A stretch of DNA of 64,000 bases from Gymnopus androsaceus JB14. Taxonomy: Eukaryota; Basidiomycota; Agaricomycetes; Agaricales; Omphalotaceae. A program made the position numbers and the translations under genes. Shown here in pieces: positions 1 through 11,615 of the stretch. Below the pieces are notes generated by a model. The model was not told the origin of the DNA and searched no databases. It was given only the letters and a program-made list of their open reading frames with translations. The DNA lies in contig ML769396.1 of NCBI GenBank assembly GCA_009733575.1, positions 1 through 64,000 on the forward strand, given 5' to 3'. Position 1 is the stretch's first letter, and each line of letters opens with the position of its first letter.

Positions 1-108
1 ATCCATATCCTACCCGGTCTACCTGTGACCTGCGACCGAGTAGTTAGACCGCCGGCGTGGTTTTTTTCACTGGCAACGTTGACATTCGCCCATCCAAGTG
101 AGGCTCAG

Positions 109-974
109 ATACGGATATCAATCACATCCGTATCCTGCCCAAGAGGCAGGTCATCTACTGGCGACGTGCAACTACAATCCTGCTCACTTGTGTAGCTTTC
201 CCCACCGGCGGCGTTGGTGTTTGAGCATGCAGATACGGATATGAAACACATCCGTGTGCTGTCCCATATCCTGCCTGCCTATCAGCGCCCTACTACCAGC
301 TGAATAGGTAATTTATTACCCCTAACCCCAGGAGACCAGTTGTCTACCGGCGGACTTCCTGCCCACCAGCGCAGCTTTCCTCACCGGCGGAGGTAGCATT
401 CTAATGTGCAGGTGGGCCTCAGATACGGATGTGATTCACATCTGTATCCTGCCCAGGAGACTACTGACTTCCTACCCGCCGGTGCAGCTTTCCTCACCGG
501 CGGGATTGGTGATACGGCATGCAGGTGAGGCTCACATACGGATGTGTTTTACATCCGTATCCTCTCCAGGAGACCAGTCGTCTACTGGTGACCTGCTACC
601 GAGTTCCTACCGGCGCATTTTCCTCACCGGCAACGTTGGCATTTCACAATGCAGGTGAGGCTTTGATGTGGATGTAAATCACATCCGTATCTTGCCCGAG
701 AGCCAGGTTGGCTCCCGGTGACTTGCAACTACATCCCTGCACACTGGTGCAGGTGAGGGTCAGATACGGATGTGAAACACATCCGTGTGCTGTCCCAAAT
801 GCTAGGTGCTTACCGGCGCCTTACCACCATCTGAATAGGTAATATATCCATACCATACACGGATGTGAAACACATCCGTGTGCTGTCCCAAATGCTAGGT
901 GCTTACCGGCGCCTCACCACCATCTGAATAGGTAATATATCCATACCATACACGGATGTGAAACACATCCATGT
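109..974. repeat. Palindrome-bearing satellite-like array
   Basis: Eight copies of a 25-nt near-perfect palindrome begin at 109, 233, 423, 536, 666, 764, 857 and 950. The core is ACGGATGTG, a 3-nt spacer and CACATCCGT. Each copy is followed by a stretch like TCCTGCCC or GCTGTCCC. Several are preceded by CCTCACCGGCGG and GCAGGTGAGGCTCAG, so the whole unit is larger than the palindrome. Spacing is irregular at first (about 100-190 bp) and then exactly 93 bp between the last three copies, where flanking sequence is nearly identical. No convincing reading frame runs through it. It could be a satellite, a subterminal repeat or an array of binding sites. Confidence 0.85.
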
Positions 975-1264
975 GCTGTCCCAAACGCTGGTTGCTTTAC
1001 CGGCGCCTTACTACTAGCTGAATAGGTAACATATCTGCACCATATTACTGTATTGAACTGCCCATGTAGCTATCTATCAGGGAGACACATCCACATCCAT
1101 GTTTGCATCATACTGTTCAGAGCCCGCCGAGCCATGTATCTATCTCTCCCATCCACATCCAAGTTGACCATAGCATCCACCCAGACCCCGCCGGGCTACA
1201 AGTCAGTTGTCTCACCCCCAATTCACCCCGTATTCCATCCATATATCTATGCCACCAAAGAGTC

Positions 1265-1349
1265 CTTGCCTGTGTGGCAGTGTAGGGTTTTCCTAAACAA
1301 GAAGCTCTTGCCTGTGTGGCAGTGTAGGGTTTCCCTAATCGAGAAGCCC
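1265..1349. repeat. Two-copy 42-bp direct repeat
   Basis: The block starting CTTGCCTGTGTGGCAGTGTA at 1265 is repeated at 1307 with only small changes. Both copies carry a TAGGGTTT stretch resembling one or two telomere-type units, but there is no telomeric array. No gene is seen around it. Confidence 0.75.
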
Positions 1350-2000
1350 TAGCCAAACCCTACATCCACTTTTTCATCTCCTGTATAACCCCTAAGGCCG
1401 GAAGACTCAACCCAAGGCCATCATTGGTCTTCCTCAATCTCTTTACCATCGTTGATTCCTCGTGCGTTTGTCCCCTGCCAGTGTTGAGAGGCTAGAGATC
1501 AACAACAAATGTCTCCCTCACTTAGCTGATTTTGAGAATTGGGCTTTAGCAGAGCAAGCAAACTCTGATTCGGAGGCAGAAGCTCGAGATGACAGCCCTC
1601 TTATCCTGCACTAACTCATCTATCAACTGCGCATGCGGCACGTGACTGCGTTAGTGTACTGACGCAGGTGCAGTCTAGCAGGCTGTCAAATTTATAATGT
1701 TTCCGTGTTTAATTCTGTTGCTCAGGAACTACCTCGCATACTTTCACAATCATTATACCAATATGCTGTATAGCTTTTTTTGGAATCTACCATCTCGTTT
1801 ATTACCATGATTTATCTCCTTTCCGTTACTACAATTTCATTCTTGATTCATGAAGTTTAGTGTAGGAAATCTGTCAAGTCGATATGCGACAAATCAATAT
1901 GACTTTCACTTGACCAAAATCTGAATTTGATCAAAAAAATAACGGAGGCGTTTTCACGCTCATTGAAAGACAACAAAGCGATCATTAATTCAAGGATACA
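1350..2000. other. No gene recognised
   Basis: AT-richer sequence from about 1680 to 1990. Nothing coding or structured could be supported. Confidence 0.5.
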
Positions 2001-2007
2001 AATATCA

Positions 2008-3470
2008 CTACCAATACAAGTGCTTTACTGAGAGAATTCGGTAGAGCTTAATTTTTTCCCTTTCCCGTGTGACAGCAGTGTTATGCAGAAGATACATAGA
2101 GGGAAAAGGGAGAAGTTCAACTAATCTTTCCTCCGTCGCCGAATCCTTCTCACTCGCATTTGTATCCACACCTGTCTTCCCCTTCCCTTTCCGCCTCTCC
2201 TTTTCCCATCCAGTCCCTTTCTTCCTTCGCTTCTCCCTTTGCTTCTCCCTCTCCACAACCATCTCCCACTCTCTCACTGTCACCTCTGAAGCCCGTCCTT
2301 TGAACCCCCGCGCAAGCATATCGGCAATAGCATTAATGCAGACTTCTGTCAATACAGACAAGGACGACGACGTGGTAGTTTCGTTTTCGACTGCAGCCAT
2401 TAATCCGATGATGCTTTGGGTTCGGGATTTAGATTGACTTCGATCGCGCTCTTGTTCTCGTTGTTGTCGTTGTTCGGCTCCTTTGCTTTTCCTTTGCGCT
2501 TTGCCTCTGCGCTATACCTCCCGCGACCTGTACCAGCACCAGCATTGTCTTGATTTCTGGATGAAGGTCTAGGTTTGGAAGATTGAGGTTTGGATACGTT
2601 GTCCTTCTGGTCGACGTCGACGTTGGTACTATGGAAATAATACCTGTGGGAGTTGGAGTAGTAAGACCAGTCGGAATCGGCGCCGAGTTCTTACTGCTCC
2701 GAGTTCTTGACCGAGTCGTCATCATCGTATTGGGGACAGTCTCAACGGTGGTAGCGGAATGAGCATCAACGTCGGCGTTAGCCTCGGCAGCACTTTCACC
2801 TTCAACTGCACCACTATCGCTCGCGTCAAAAATTGTGATTTGGATCCACGACCTGCACAAGCATGAGAACGAATAGTGCTGAAGACGGAGGTGGATTTCG
2901 ATTTCAAAGCAGAAGGAAGAGTGAGGGTAGAACCAGCGGTAGGACTGGCACTTTCCTTGACGATATCAGCTTCACCGCTATCGTTCCTCGTATTCAAACT
3001 CGAACTTGCATTCGCATCGACCTTAGTCATAGCTGTAAACGAATCCAAGTCCGAGTTGGTATTAGCTTCCGCACCATGAAAGTTCGATGTCGAGTCTGAA
3101 GCGGCGGAAGTACGAGTAGGAGGAGGGAGAGCAAGTCGGATACCCGCTCCTTGTTCCATATCTTCATTTCCTGGTTCGAACTTTCCTCATCTCCATGCCC
3201 GACTCCAGCTTTCAATCTCCCTCTCCCTCTCCCCCTTCCTCTTCCCCGTCCTCTCCCTCGATTGCCCTTATTCTTTGCACCCCTTCCCCCGGTGCCTGCA
3301 GGACTAAACCTCCAGTCCTGATACCCCATCCGATATTCCTCCTACGCAATCCACGCCTTCTCCTCTCATTCCTTCCTCTCCGACTCCGGCAACCCTCTCT
3401 ACCCGATGATCTTGCTAAGGGTACTAAGGGTTCCCTTCGATTGAGGAGGAAATTTTACGGCTCCGGATAA
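2008..3470 (-). CDS. Possible low-complexity protein, structure unresolved
   Basis: On the minus strand, long stretches without stops follow one another in changing frames across 3329-2008. Composition is biased: a (GR)n run near 3250, then Ser/Thr/Asn/Asp/Ala-rich sequence (VDANASSSLNTRNDSG, TTRSRTRSSKNSAP), and finally a charged segment at 2400-2070 containing LTEVCINAIADMLARGFKGR followed by a Lys/Arg/Glu-rich stretch. This resembles a disordered nuclear or regulatory protein, but I could not join the frames with convincing introns and recognise no domain. It may be a decayed gene, or low-complexity DNA that happens to lack stops. Confidence 0.3.
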
Positions 3471-3479
3471 ATGCAGAGC

Positions 3480-5740
3480 GGAAGAGGATGAAGGCGTTTG
3501 GGGGTCGAGGGATGTGGTTAGGGAGTAGGAGATATGGTTGAGCTGCTCCCGCCTCCGCCCATAGCTGCAGCGTAGTCGGTACGTATGTGCGCGGCGAGCG
3601 CTCTTACTTGGAAATGAATGAAGACATCCCCTTGAGTTCTGAAAGCCTTGATGTAGTCCTTAAACTGCAAGGCTACATGTCGGAATCCAAGGTGCAAACT
3701 CTAAACAAAGACGCAAGTACCTTCTGGGTACAGAAATCTCCTTCAGTTCAGCAAATCTGTATCTCCTGACGGCGTACCATTAGCACAGATTCACTTAGTA
3801 AGTCCAGTTGGCGCACTCACTTGGTGATAGTCACCAAATCGCCTTGTACAAGGATAAAGATGCGAAGTTGCCCTTTATCGAATACAAGTCTCAGTATCCA
3901 TTCGATTTCAAAGGAATTCGACACAAGACGCACCTTTATTCTTCTTTATTTCAAGGACAGTATTATCTCTAGTATGACATGGCGGCCAATGAAAAAGGTT
4001 CTAGCCAGGCTCGCAGGTTGAAGGTTGCGCTGCGGATTCGGAAATCCGGGCGGCGTCAAGGCATCATATCCCAACGTGGTATGCAACCGTCGACGATTCA
4101 GTCCTTCCCAGCGAACTCGCATGAGTTTTGATATACTCTCCAGCGAACCCTGATTCCTTGCCCACTAACCCTTCCAGCCCTCAAGATAGTGTGATTTTCG
4201 GTTTCGGTGGCCGCAAAGAAATCTTTCATGAGGTCGCCCTTTATTGGAATCGCGAAGAGGGCGACAGGTGGACGCAATAAGGAGAGAGGTTGTGGAGATT
4301 TCGGCCAGTGAGTCGGACGACGGATGGATGGGTTTTCCAAAGGGTGTTAGTCGGAAGCAGGAAGAACAGGGATTGTGGAGATTCTGGCCAGTGAAGTCGA
4401 ATGGTGGTTTTGGAAGGAGAAGTGGGTGCCAGAATTAGGAACGGCCGGTGATAAGAGGGATAAGCTCGCCAATATTAGGACGAGAGGATGGAGGTGTAGA
4501 AACACATATTTGTGGAGGCGAGGAGGCGTGGTCATGGAGATTGTAGAAATACAGAGAGAAGGAGCTGACGACAAAATTCAATGTAAAGACTAAGAAAAAC
4601 AAAACTGAAGCTCACCATTCCGATTCTGAAACAATATCCCATTGATCTTCCGTAGATGTGGCACCAGAGGTTGGTCTATTCACGACATGCTATGATGCAT
4701 CGACCTCCGCTTCTTTCTCAGCGAAGCCTCCATCCCCTCAGCCTCATGGATCTGTTGGAAGATAAATATGAAGAAATGAAGGAAGAGAAGGAACTTACCA
4801 TTCACCCTGGGATAGGGAAAGAACCGACATGATTGAGTTCGATGTAATGGAATCTGTAGCTTGTTCTGATAAGAGGGAGAACGCTGTATCTGGATTTAAA
4901 TGGACGGAATCGGAGCATGACCATACGGATGTTGGCAGAGCTCCTTTGGTCTCTTGCTCCTAGACCCAGGGCATCTAAGCAGAGCGTATCAGTTGGAATA
5001 CTAGAAATTTTTTGAAAAAGAATAGAACGTACCAGCCCTCAACTACTTGATGGTTATTGATAAAAGGAACCTTCTCAATTCTAACGCCATTTCCCATAGC
5101 GCTTGGACTTCATGAGCTGCACATTTTGTTTAAGCCTGCGCTAGGTGGACTCGCATCGGGATTTGGACTCGCACTAGTCGGAATAGTAATACGGAGTTGA
5201 TCTGAGTTTAGGTGAAGAGTATTATGATGCGGATACAGAATTATGGGTGGCGTCGATGGAGGTACGATGCGGAGCCAAATTGAAGCCAGAGCAAGACATA
5301 AGCACCCAACCAGGGTCACATGTGTCAACATCTCCGAGCTAAAAGACACGATTTGCGAAAATCCTTGCGCGAGTAGCTGAGCCTGAACACATCGAGGAAA
5401 GTGTCGACCTTTTCGGAGTATTCCTTCACTGACATATTCTCTCTAGGAAGTGTCGAAATGTCGGAACAGAGCCGATATAGAGCCGGGTGGCTCATACTCT
5501 GAGATCCCCGGGCGCCCTCACTTGGTGCACGCGCGCGCTTAGTAATTCTTCTGCATTCGGTAACTGTTTGCCAATATGTAGACATTTATTTAAACAGTCT
5601 TTGCATTGTTCGACTGCTACGCGGTATAAAACCCAAGATATCGCGATATCCCAGACGCATAAGGTTACCAGTACCAAATAATCATTCACCAGTGCCAGAC
5701 ATCTACATCTACCCCTCCTCATGCGCTAGTCTCTACAGTA
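3480..5740. other. No gene supported
   Basis: Only short overlapping frames. A minus frame at 5585-5325 (containing SVKEYSEKVDTFLDVFRLSY) looks faintly coding, but has no recognisable domain or exon partner. Confidence 0.4.
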
Positions 5741-5752
5741 AACAAGCCTACT

Positions 5753-6568
5753 TCAGAAATCATAGTACTGTGAAGGAACCTGCATATTGTTTTCAGTTAG
5801 CCCCTCCTCACACAATTAGGACCTCAAAGGACTTACATCGTATCCACACGCCTGAAGCGACAGCCCACCTCCCAAATTCTCCGCAGTCTGATAAATACAT
5901 TGCGCCTCACCCCACAATGCAGTTGCAGCAACTGATTCAAACTCGCATGCAGTGCCTCCACCTGCGGTGTTGCAAGTCTCACAGGAGATGATCCACTATA
6001 AGAGATATGTAAGAGATGGGTCAGCGTCGGTCAGACGGTCGCGATTGCTTGGGGAGCTGAGGAAAAAACTCACTTGTGTGCCATTGGTTCCACAGATAGC
6101 ACCGAAAACCTGGCCATTGACTGTACCTGGCCCATAAATACACTGGGTCGTGGCAGTCACATCATAAGGCCTAGAAAGAGTGAGTAAACCGTGAGATTCG
6201 AGAGGAAGCAAAATCTACTACTTACTGAATCTGATACGTGTTGGCAGTCGCGTCGAGTAGCGTGATATTCATCAGGTTGGCTATAGTAGCGCTCTGGAGA
6301 TGAAGACACAGAGATCAGTACTCGGCAGGGTATGCGAACAGAAAAAATATCGCACAAAGAGGATGACACCAATGTATTCCGTAGGACTTTCATCCAGGTA
6401 CCACCCAGTAGTAGGCGACGCATGGATAATGACTGGCTCAGAAGGTGCTGTGGGGAAGCAAGCTTGCGCAGAAACCACGAAAGAGGCGGCAAAGAAACCT
6501 AGGGCGAGACATAAAGAGAGCATGATGATGCAGGAGGAAAGAGGATTTCTTGGTGTCCTTTTAATCAT
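5753..6568 (-). CDS. Small cysteine-containing secreted protein
   Basis: I do not recognise the family. Splicing gives a secreted protein of roughly 150-165 residues. Exon 1 (from 6568, or from the second ATG at 6523) encodes a signal peptide, LALGFFAASFVVSAQA, followed by CFPTAPSEPVIIHASPTTGW. Exon 2 (near 6300-6226) reads SATIANLMNITLLDATANTY. Exon 3 (near 6172-6072) reads PYDVTATTQCIYGPGTVNG and FGAICGTNGTQ. Exon 4 (near 5994-5838) begins WIISCETCNTAGGGTACEF and includes QCIYQTAENLGGG and QACGYD. A short last exon, VPSQYYDF, ends at 5753. All introns are GT...AG and about 55-80 nt. About eight cysteines in the mature part suggest disulphide stabilisation, and two Asn-X-Thr sites are present. 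The longer start gives a charged n-region (MIKRTPR) and has purine at -3. A secreted effector-like or cell-wall role is possible but not shown. Confidence 0.7.
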
Positions 6569-6599
6569 TTCGAGACAGGGTAAGGATGGCAGATGCGAT

Positions 6600-7870
6600 A
6601 GTGAACACACTTACACTATGACCCTACAGGCCGAAAATATGTCACTCTTTGAAACATTGTCACTGGCGTTGACGCGACGATGATACTCTAATCTGTATCA
6701 GAGAGTGTAGATGGAGAAGCTGAAAAAATATTGAGTCAGCAATGAACTTGAACGATAGAGAACGTCCACGTACAATTGTAGGGGTTGTTTTATACGCTTG
6801 CAAGTTGTTACAAAGTTCAAACCTTGACAGCAGGCCTCGCCAACTTCCTGGGGGTCAATGAAATCATTTCAACTTGACTGTCGGGAGAAGGCCATCTTTC
6901 ATTAGACGATATATCACATTTGGCGTTCTACATGAGCCAGGCCACTCTAGCTCCGAAATTTTGCTGGAAGGCACGACATCATTAATTCAGCTTCCATCAA
7001 TCCCTTGAAAGGCCCATACCGCCCATACCAACCATACGTCTACAGCCGCGGGAATAGATACAAGGAAAAAATTGACCACGGAAGCCTGAGTCGGTGGTGG
7101 AAGGCTTGAACTGTCAGACGCAGCCACGTAGGCAGTCTTGCATGTGCGAAAGCGATTTATCAATTGATGAGGGCACGCTGGACAAGACGTATATGATGTT
7201 TTGGGCTACATCGGAGCGATGCGCTTCCATCCAAAGGTCCAGGACGCAGCATGGACCATTACGCCGTCAGCAAGCTCAATTTAGCTGGATCAGCAGGCTG
7301 CAGAGTCGACGCACCGGTAAGCAGCAGTCTGAGCCTGAGTCTTCATATAGCAAATTTGCGTGGCCGCGACTTTCGATTGGCAGGGAAGGAAGTCCACGGT
7401 ATCTGTATCTGTATCCTCCACAAATGGCACAGACACTACCGTATAAAGCTTGGCACGATTCTTTGAGAGAAAGGGTTACCATTCTCAAGTGCGATTGAAG
7501 TCGGACTCAGTAAGGATGAGAACGGATGGGCACCAGGAGCACTATGAGGTGGTGGTAGTGGAAGCGTGAATTGTGATTGGAATTCTGAGCCTCCTAGTCC
7601 TGTTGCTGCTGCTGCGCCTGCCTTATGTCGACTGTCGAGGACACGGTGTCCTATCAGAAAGAAGACCAGGAATAAGTATAAATGCGAATGTTAAACTAAA
7701 CTAAAACACGACGTACCCTGGCATCCACGCATGCACAGGTCTCCCTCTTCCATCTATTCCTCCGCAGTCTGCGAAACCCAAACGCTGGAAACTCGGAGAC
7801 GCAGACATGTTCATGTTCAACCCTCCACCTTCTCACCGACCCCCCCTCCATCGTCGAATGAATCCGAATA
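6600..7870. other. No gene supported
   Basis: A plus open frame at 7094-7498 and overlapping minus frames have no domain, signal peptide or exon partner that I could support. Confidence 0.4.
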
Positions 7871-7875
7871 CTAGT

Positions 7876-8918
7876 ATACTGTAGCTCCAGCGGGCGGCAT
7901 TTCAGCTCCTAGTTCTAGTGGCATGCTATCCGATCAGAGGTGTTATTGGGAAGAGCTGTAGTCGTTTGGCCATGTACAAGTGACAGAGGCAGCCCAAGCT
8001 GAGCAGATGCGTCGACAGCAGGAGCAGCAGGGGGTGGAGCAGTGCCTGGTTCGTTCGTAGTTGCTGGCACTAGAGTGGGTACTCCAGGCTGGCGGTACTA
8101 TGAAACGAGACTGATAAGATTGAACGTTGTACCGGTCCCTGGGGGAGCCTTCTGCAACGTGCGGACGAGATTTGGAGATCGGGAAGGAACGACAGTGCAA
8201 GTTGGATAGGAGTGAGGAGACTCGGAAGCAGGCTATTTGGAGGGTGCGAAGGGTGTCATCATCTCCATTTTCGTCGTCGCGCCCGTTGCGTACGACAGAT
8301 TACTCCAATAATGCGCTGACAATCTCCGAGGTTCCAGCGGTTCAACTGATGCACACGTAGTACACATGGTCCATAATGTTCCAGACATCCTCCAACTTCC
8401 ACCATAACCTCCATCAGGCTATTCATACACGCCGACTTTTCCTCGCATTCAGAGCCAATGACGGAAATCTCGGTGATGTTCAATCATGTCCTCCACACTT
8501 CATTTTCCTCCTCCTCGCCAACTGGTCTGACTGGTCTGAGGAAGATAGAAAAAAAGCTTTATATGGACACGTCGCTGATGTTTAGAGAGATGATGGAAAT
8601 ATACGGAACCCACCCTCGCGAATTCGGTGCTGAAGACGACGGTTGGTTTGTTGATTGACCCAACCCCACACAGCGGAACCGGGCACGGTTTGAATCTCTA
8701 AATAGTATAGAGGGACAAAAATAGGAGCGGAGCGCAGGTGTAACAGTCGTGGATGCGTACACCGACGTAATTGTGGTCTCGAAACGCAGACGCAGTCGCA
8801 GTCGCTGCTCATGAACTGTAACCCAAAAAAATCGATTAATATTCACCGAGATATCGGTCGCTTCTAGAGAACGCACCCCACTGATTGAACCATTCCAAAG
8901 AGCTTGCAAAGCAACCAT
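7876..8918 (-). pseudogene. Possible decayed single-pass membrane protein gene
   Basis: One minus frame from about 8360 to 7876 reads as a Pro/Ser/Thr-rich tail: MMTPFAPSK, SPHSYPTCTVVPSRSP, then APPPAAPAVDASAQLG and a C-terminus EMPPAGATVY. Only two stops interrupt it, near 8240 and 8100. This composition is like the cytosolic tails of fungal single-pass membrane proteins. Upstream, towards a possible start at 8918 (MVALQALWNGS), I cannot build an intact ectodomain or a clear membrane segment. It may be a relic, or a live gene with introns I failed to place. Confidence 0.25.
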
Positions 8919-8919
8919 A

Positions 8920-10205
8920 AACGGCAGTCGACATATTTATCTTTGACCTTCAAATGACTTGGGACTTGGTCAGCGCTTGGTGCAAGCCGTTTCATTTAGC
9001 TTAAGAGGACATCCGTGAGGTCGGGTTCATGCTTGAGCGGAATTTGGAGGATTCGGAGATGATGGTAAGGCAGATCCCGAAAGATCGATAGCATGCATAG
9101 GAATACAGGGAAAGCAAAGAAACAGATGTAGAACAGCAGAACGCAAAGCTGAGAAATTCCTCAGTGATCGCAAACAATAAGGGGACAGTAATTAAGGACT
9201 CACTTCACGCAGGGAACACTTTATGAAAATTAACATCTTCGCGTCAACCCAGCTTTACTCTTTCATAGAGCTTTCCAGAGCTCTTTGACCTGATCTGCTG
9301 TAGGTATGCGGCGGAAGCGACGATGACCGTCCTCGGAGAGCCCGAGGCTTCTTCCGGGTCGTCAGGACGAAAAAAAAGTCGCCGAGAGGGCCATAGTCCT
9401 CGATGTGTAGCATTGCATTTTCGTTGTAGGGTGGAAGGCGGACTTAGCTGGTTTTGCAAGTTCTGGAGAAAATGCGACTTGTTACAACTGGGGCTAGGAA
9501 GGGCTTCAAAATGCGATAAAACAAGAGAGGCTACGTCCATTTCGACAGGACTGAGAGACGTTGTCCTGGACGCTGAAGTTCAAGTTAAATAAGCGCGATC
9601 ACATGAGTCAACTCATTATTAACTCATTGACACATTCGCCAGCCTCACCTACGCTGAATCCCGAGCTGGACTAGGTATGTCACAAAGACGAAGCCTGCTG
9701 TTCAGACTAATATTCACCGGTACACTCTCTACTGTCCTCCTCTATCTTTACCATGGCTGACATCTTGAAATCCCTTTCATTTAATCCCCATTCCACTCTG
9801 ATAACCATCTCCTAACATCATCCTTCAAGCAATCATCGTCGCTTGATAAAGACAGTGCATTCGCCAAGAGCAAGGGGCATTCGGCAGCAGAACGGCAGAC
9901 AAAATGCGCTTAACGTGACCTGTCAAAACCATGCGACCAGAAATAAGCGCCGTAAGCATTCAAGACACCCATGAAACAGCTACAGAGAGCAAATTATCGA
10001 CGCTGTGCAACCAGAGGCTGCCAAAGGCAGTCAAAAGTTCAAATCTCATTTTACTGAAGTGCGGAACTACGCTAAGAACTCTACGAGAGTGCACATAGAC
10101 TAAGCGCTCTCTCGGATATTTCGGACCCGCATTATCGGATCAGACACCCCTTGCCTATTTTAGTAAGGGTGCATGATGTCTGCCATTCAAGTGCCGAACG
10201 CCCCT
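8920..10205. other. No gene supported
   Basis: Short frames only. A minus frame at 9540-9244 (MDVASLVLSHFEALPSPS) is open but not recognised. Confidence 0.4.
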
Positions 10206-10207
10206 TG

Positions 10208-10434
10208 GCCAAGAGGAGACGAAGATTCCGATCGCTGATATAGTCTCACGGTAGGGGGGGGGTATCAAAAAGGAAGGAGTCTAGACAAGGCCATTGGCGC
10301 TAAGGAGCTTTAGCGCTCTGAAACAGCGTGTCGGTTGCCAGATGCCGAAAGACCTTGCTCTGGACTCCTTCCTTTTTGGTACCCCCCCTACCGTGAGACT
10401 ATATCAGCGATCGGAATCTTCGTCTCCTCTTGGC
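10208..10434. repeat. Long inverted repeat (fold-back) beside O-methyltransferase relic
   Basis: The left arm, about 10208-10290, and the right arm, about 10353-10434, are near-perfect reverse complements. The left arm runs GCCAAGAGGAGACGAAG ... GGTAGGGGGG ... AAAAAGGAAGGAGTC; the right arm runs GACTCCTTCCTTTTT ... CCCCCCTACC ... CTTCGTCTCCTCTTGGC. They differ by a few substitutions and by the length of the G/C run. The loop is about 62 nt. Transcribed, this would fold into a hairpin of roughly 80 bp. The right arm runs directly into the O-methyltransferase-like reading frame, so the left arm looks like an inverted partial duplicate of the 5' part of that gene. Confidence 0.9.
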
Positions 10435-11525
10435 ATTCGCGCTGATGAACTTCTTACCGCGACGGGAATTTTTTGTATGTTGTTTACTCATCTCTCAAGC
10501 ACACGCACCCGTGGAACTAGCCCAGATTTTGCTTTACTTGGCTAGTCGCTATATTTTCAAGGATATCTCTCCGAATATATTAGCACACAATCGTCAGTCT
10601 TTGCTTATGACCAAAGTGAATTCGTTTGAGGAGATTCTGCATTCACATCCGAGTGCATAGTTTCGCCTTGTTCTTTCAGCTGTAGTACTTGATTCAACAA
10701 TGGGTTTATGGCCGCCTCTCTCCGTATGTCCGAAGAGCTTGTTGTTCTCACCTTCCGCTCCTTCAACATTGCCCACAACTCCCCCAAGAAGATTCAGGAC
10801 TGGCTCAAGGATCCCAACGATCATCGATCTCGCAAATTTACGGGTTCCATGAAGTCTATTAACGAAGCCATATATTCAATGTTCACCTCTAGGTATCGAA
10901 TTCCGAATATTAAACAGCCTTCTTCCCGAGAAGCCTCGGTGGTAAGTATATAGGTATCGAAAGTGATAAACTAAAGAGGAAGTGTCGGCGTAGTGATACT
11001 TGCTCTACAAAGGTGTTTTCAAAGTTGCGCTATGATCGAAGATGTGGAAAGGTTCTTCCAACTTTCATTAATCCTTTCTCATGATTGTTCTGCCTCAGTT
11101 TGGAATGAACAGAGGCGCTCCAGAAGGGGTGAGTTCAACTGTAGGATTGTTAAAAAGATTTATTGTCCATCTATGGTTTTGCAAGCGTACAGCGTCTTCA
11201 ATCCCCAGCCTATCAAAAACGCCGCTGTATACATCCTCCGTATGATAATCCATGACTGGCCCGACAAGGATGAGAGATTCTCGTTTACCTTCGTCCTGCT
11301 GCTGGAGTGCATTCCAGACTAATCATTTTTAAAACACTGGTAACACATATCATTGTGTTAACATCCTGGTATGGGTGCACTATATCCTTTGCTTGGTGTC
11401 GGGGCAGAGTTCTTTACAGCTTTCGATTTAGAGGCGTGCATATGAAGTTACAGCCCATGTACGACGGCAGGGAAAGGACGTATGAAGAATATGTCTAGTT
11501 GGGGACGGACTCCGGAAGTAAAGCC
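10430..11525 (+). pseudogene. Fungal O-methyltransferase relic
   Basis: Pieces of a fungal SAM-dependent O-methyltransferase appear in the right order but in different frames. The N-terminal dimerisation/winged-helix part reads GIRADELLTATG (10430) then APVELAQILLYLASRYIFKD and LAHNRQSLL (about 10500-10600). A middle helix region lies near 10780-10900 (RSRKFTGSMKSINEAIYS). The conserved catalytic-domain block FNPQPIKNAAVYILRMIIHD followed by WPDKD is at about 11200-11270, and a C-terminal ERTYEEYV-stop-LGTDSGS is at about 11473-11515. The SAM-binding glycine-rich segment is unrecognisable, and a TAG stop interrupts the last block. Frame changes between blocks are not all explained by introns. 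The family methylates hydroxyl groups of secondary metabolites; this copy is probably dead. Confidence 0.75.
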
Positions 11526-11615
11526 GTAGTTTATTCCCTCATTTAACCGTCACTCTTGTGCGCCTTAAGCAATGGTATTTCTTGCCTCCAAAAACCAAAC
11601 CAGAATCTAATAGCT

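Noticed and set aside
109..974. Left-edge array as a CRISPR
   Set aside because: The repeat is itself a palindrome with non-uniform, mutually similar spacing sequence, in a eukaryotic genome with introns; there are no unique spacers and no cas genes.
5325..5585. Possible retroelement gag fragment (SVKEYSEKVDTFLDVFRLSY)
   Set aside because: No zinc knuckle, protease, reverse transcriptase or LTR was found nearby; the resemblance is too short.
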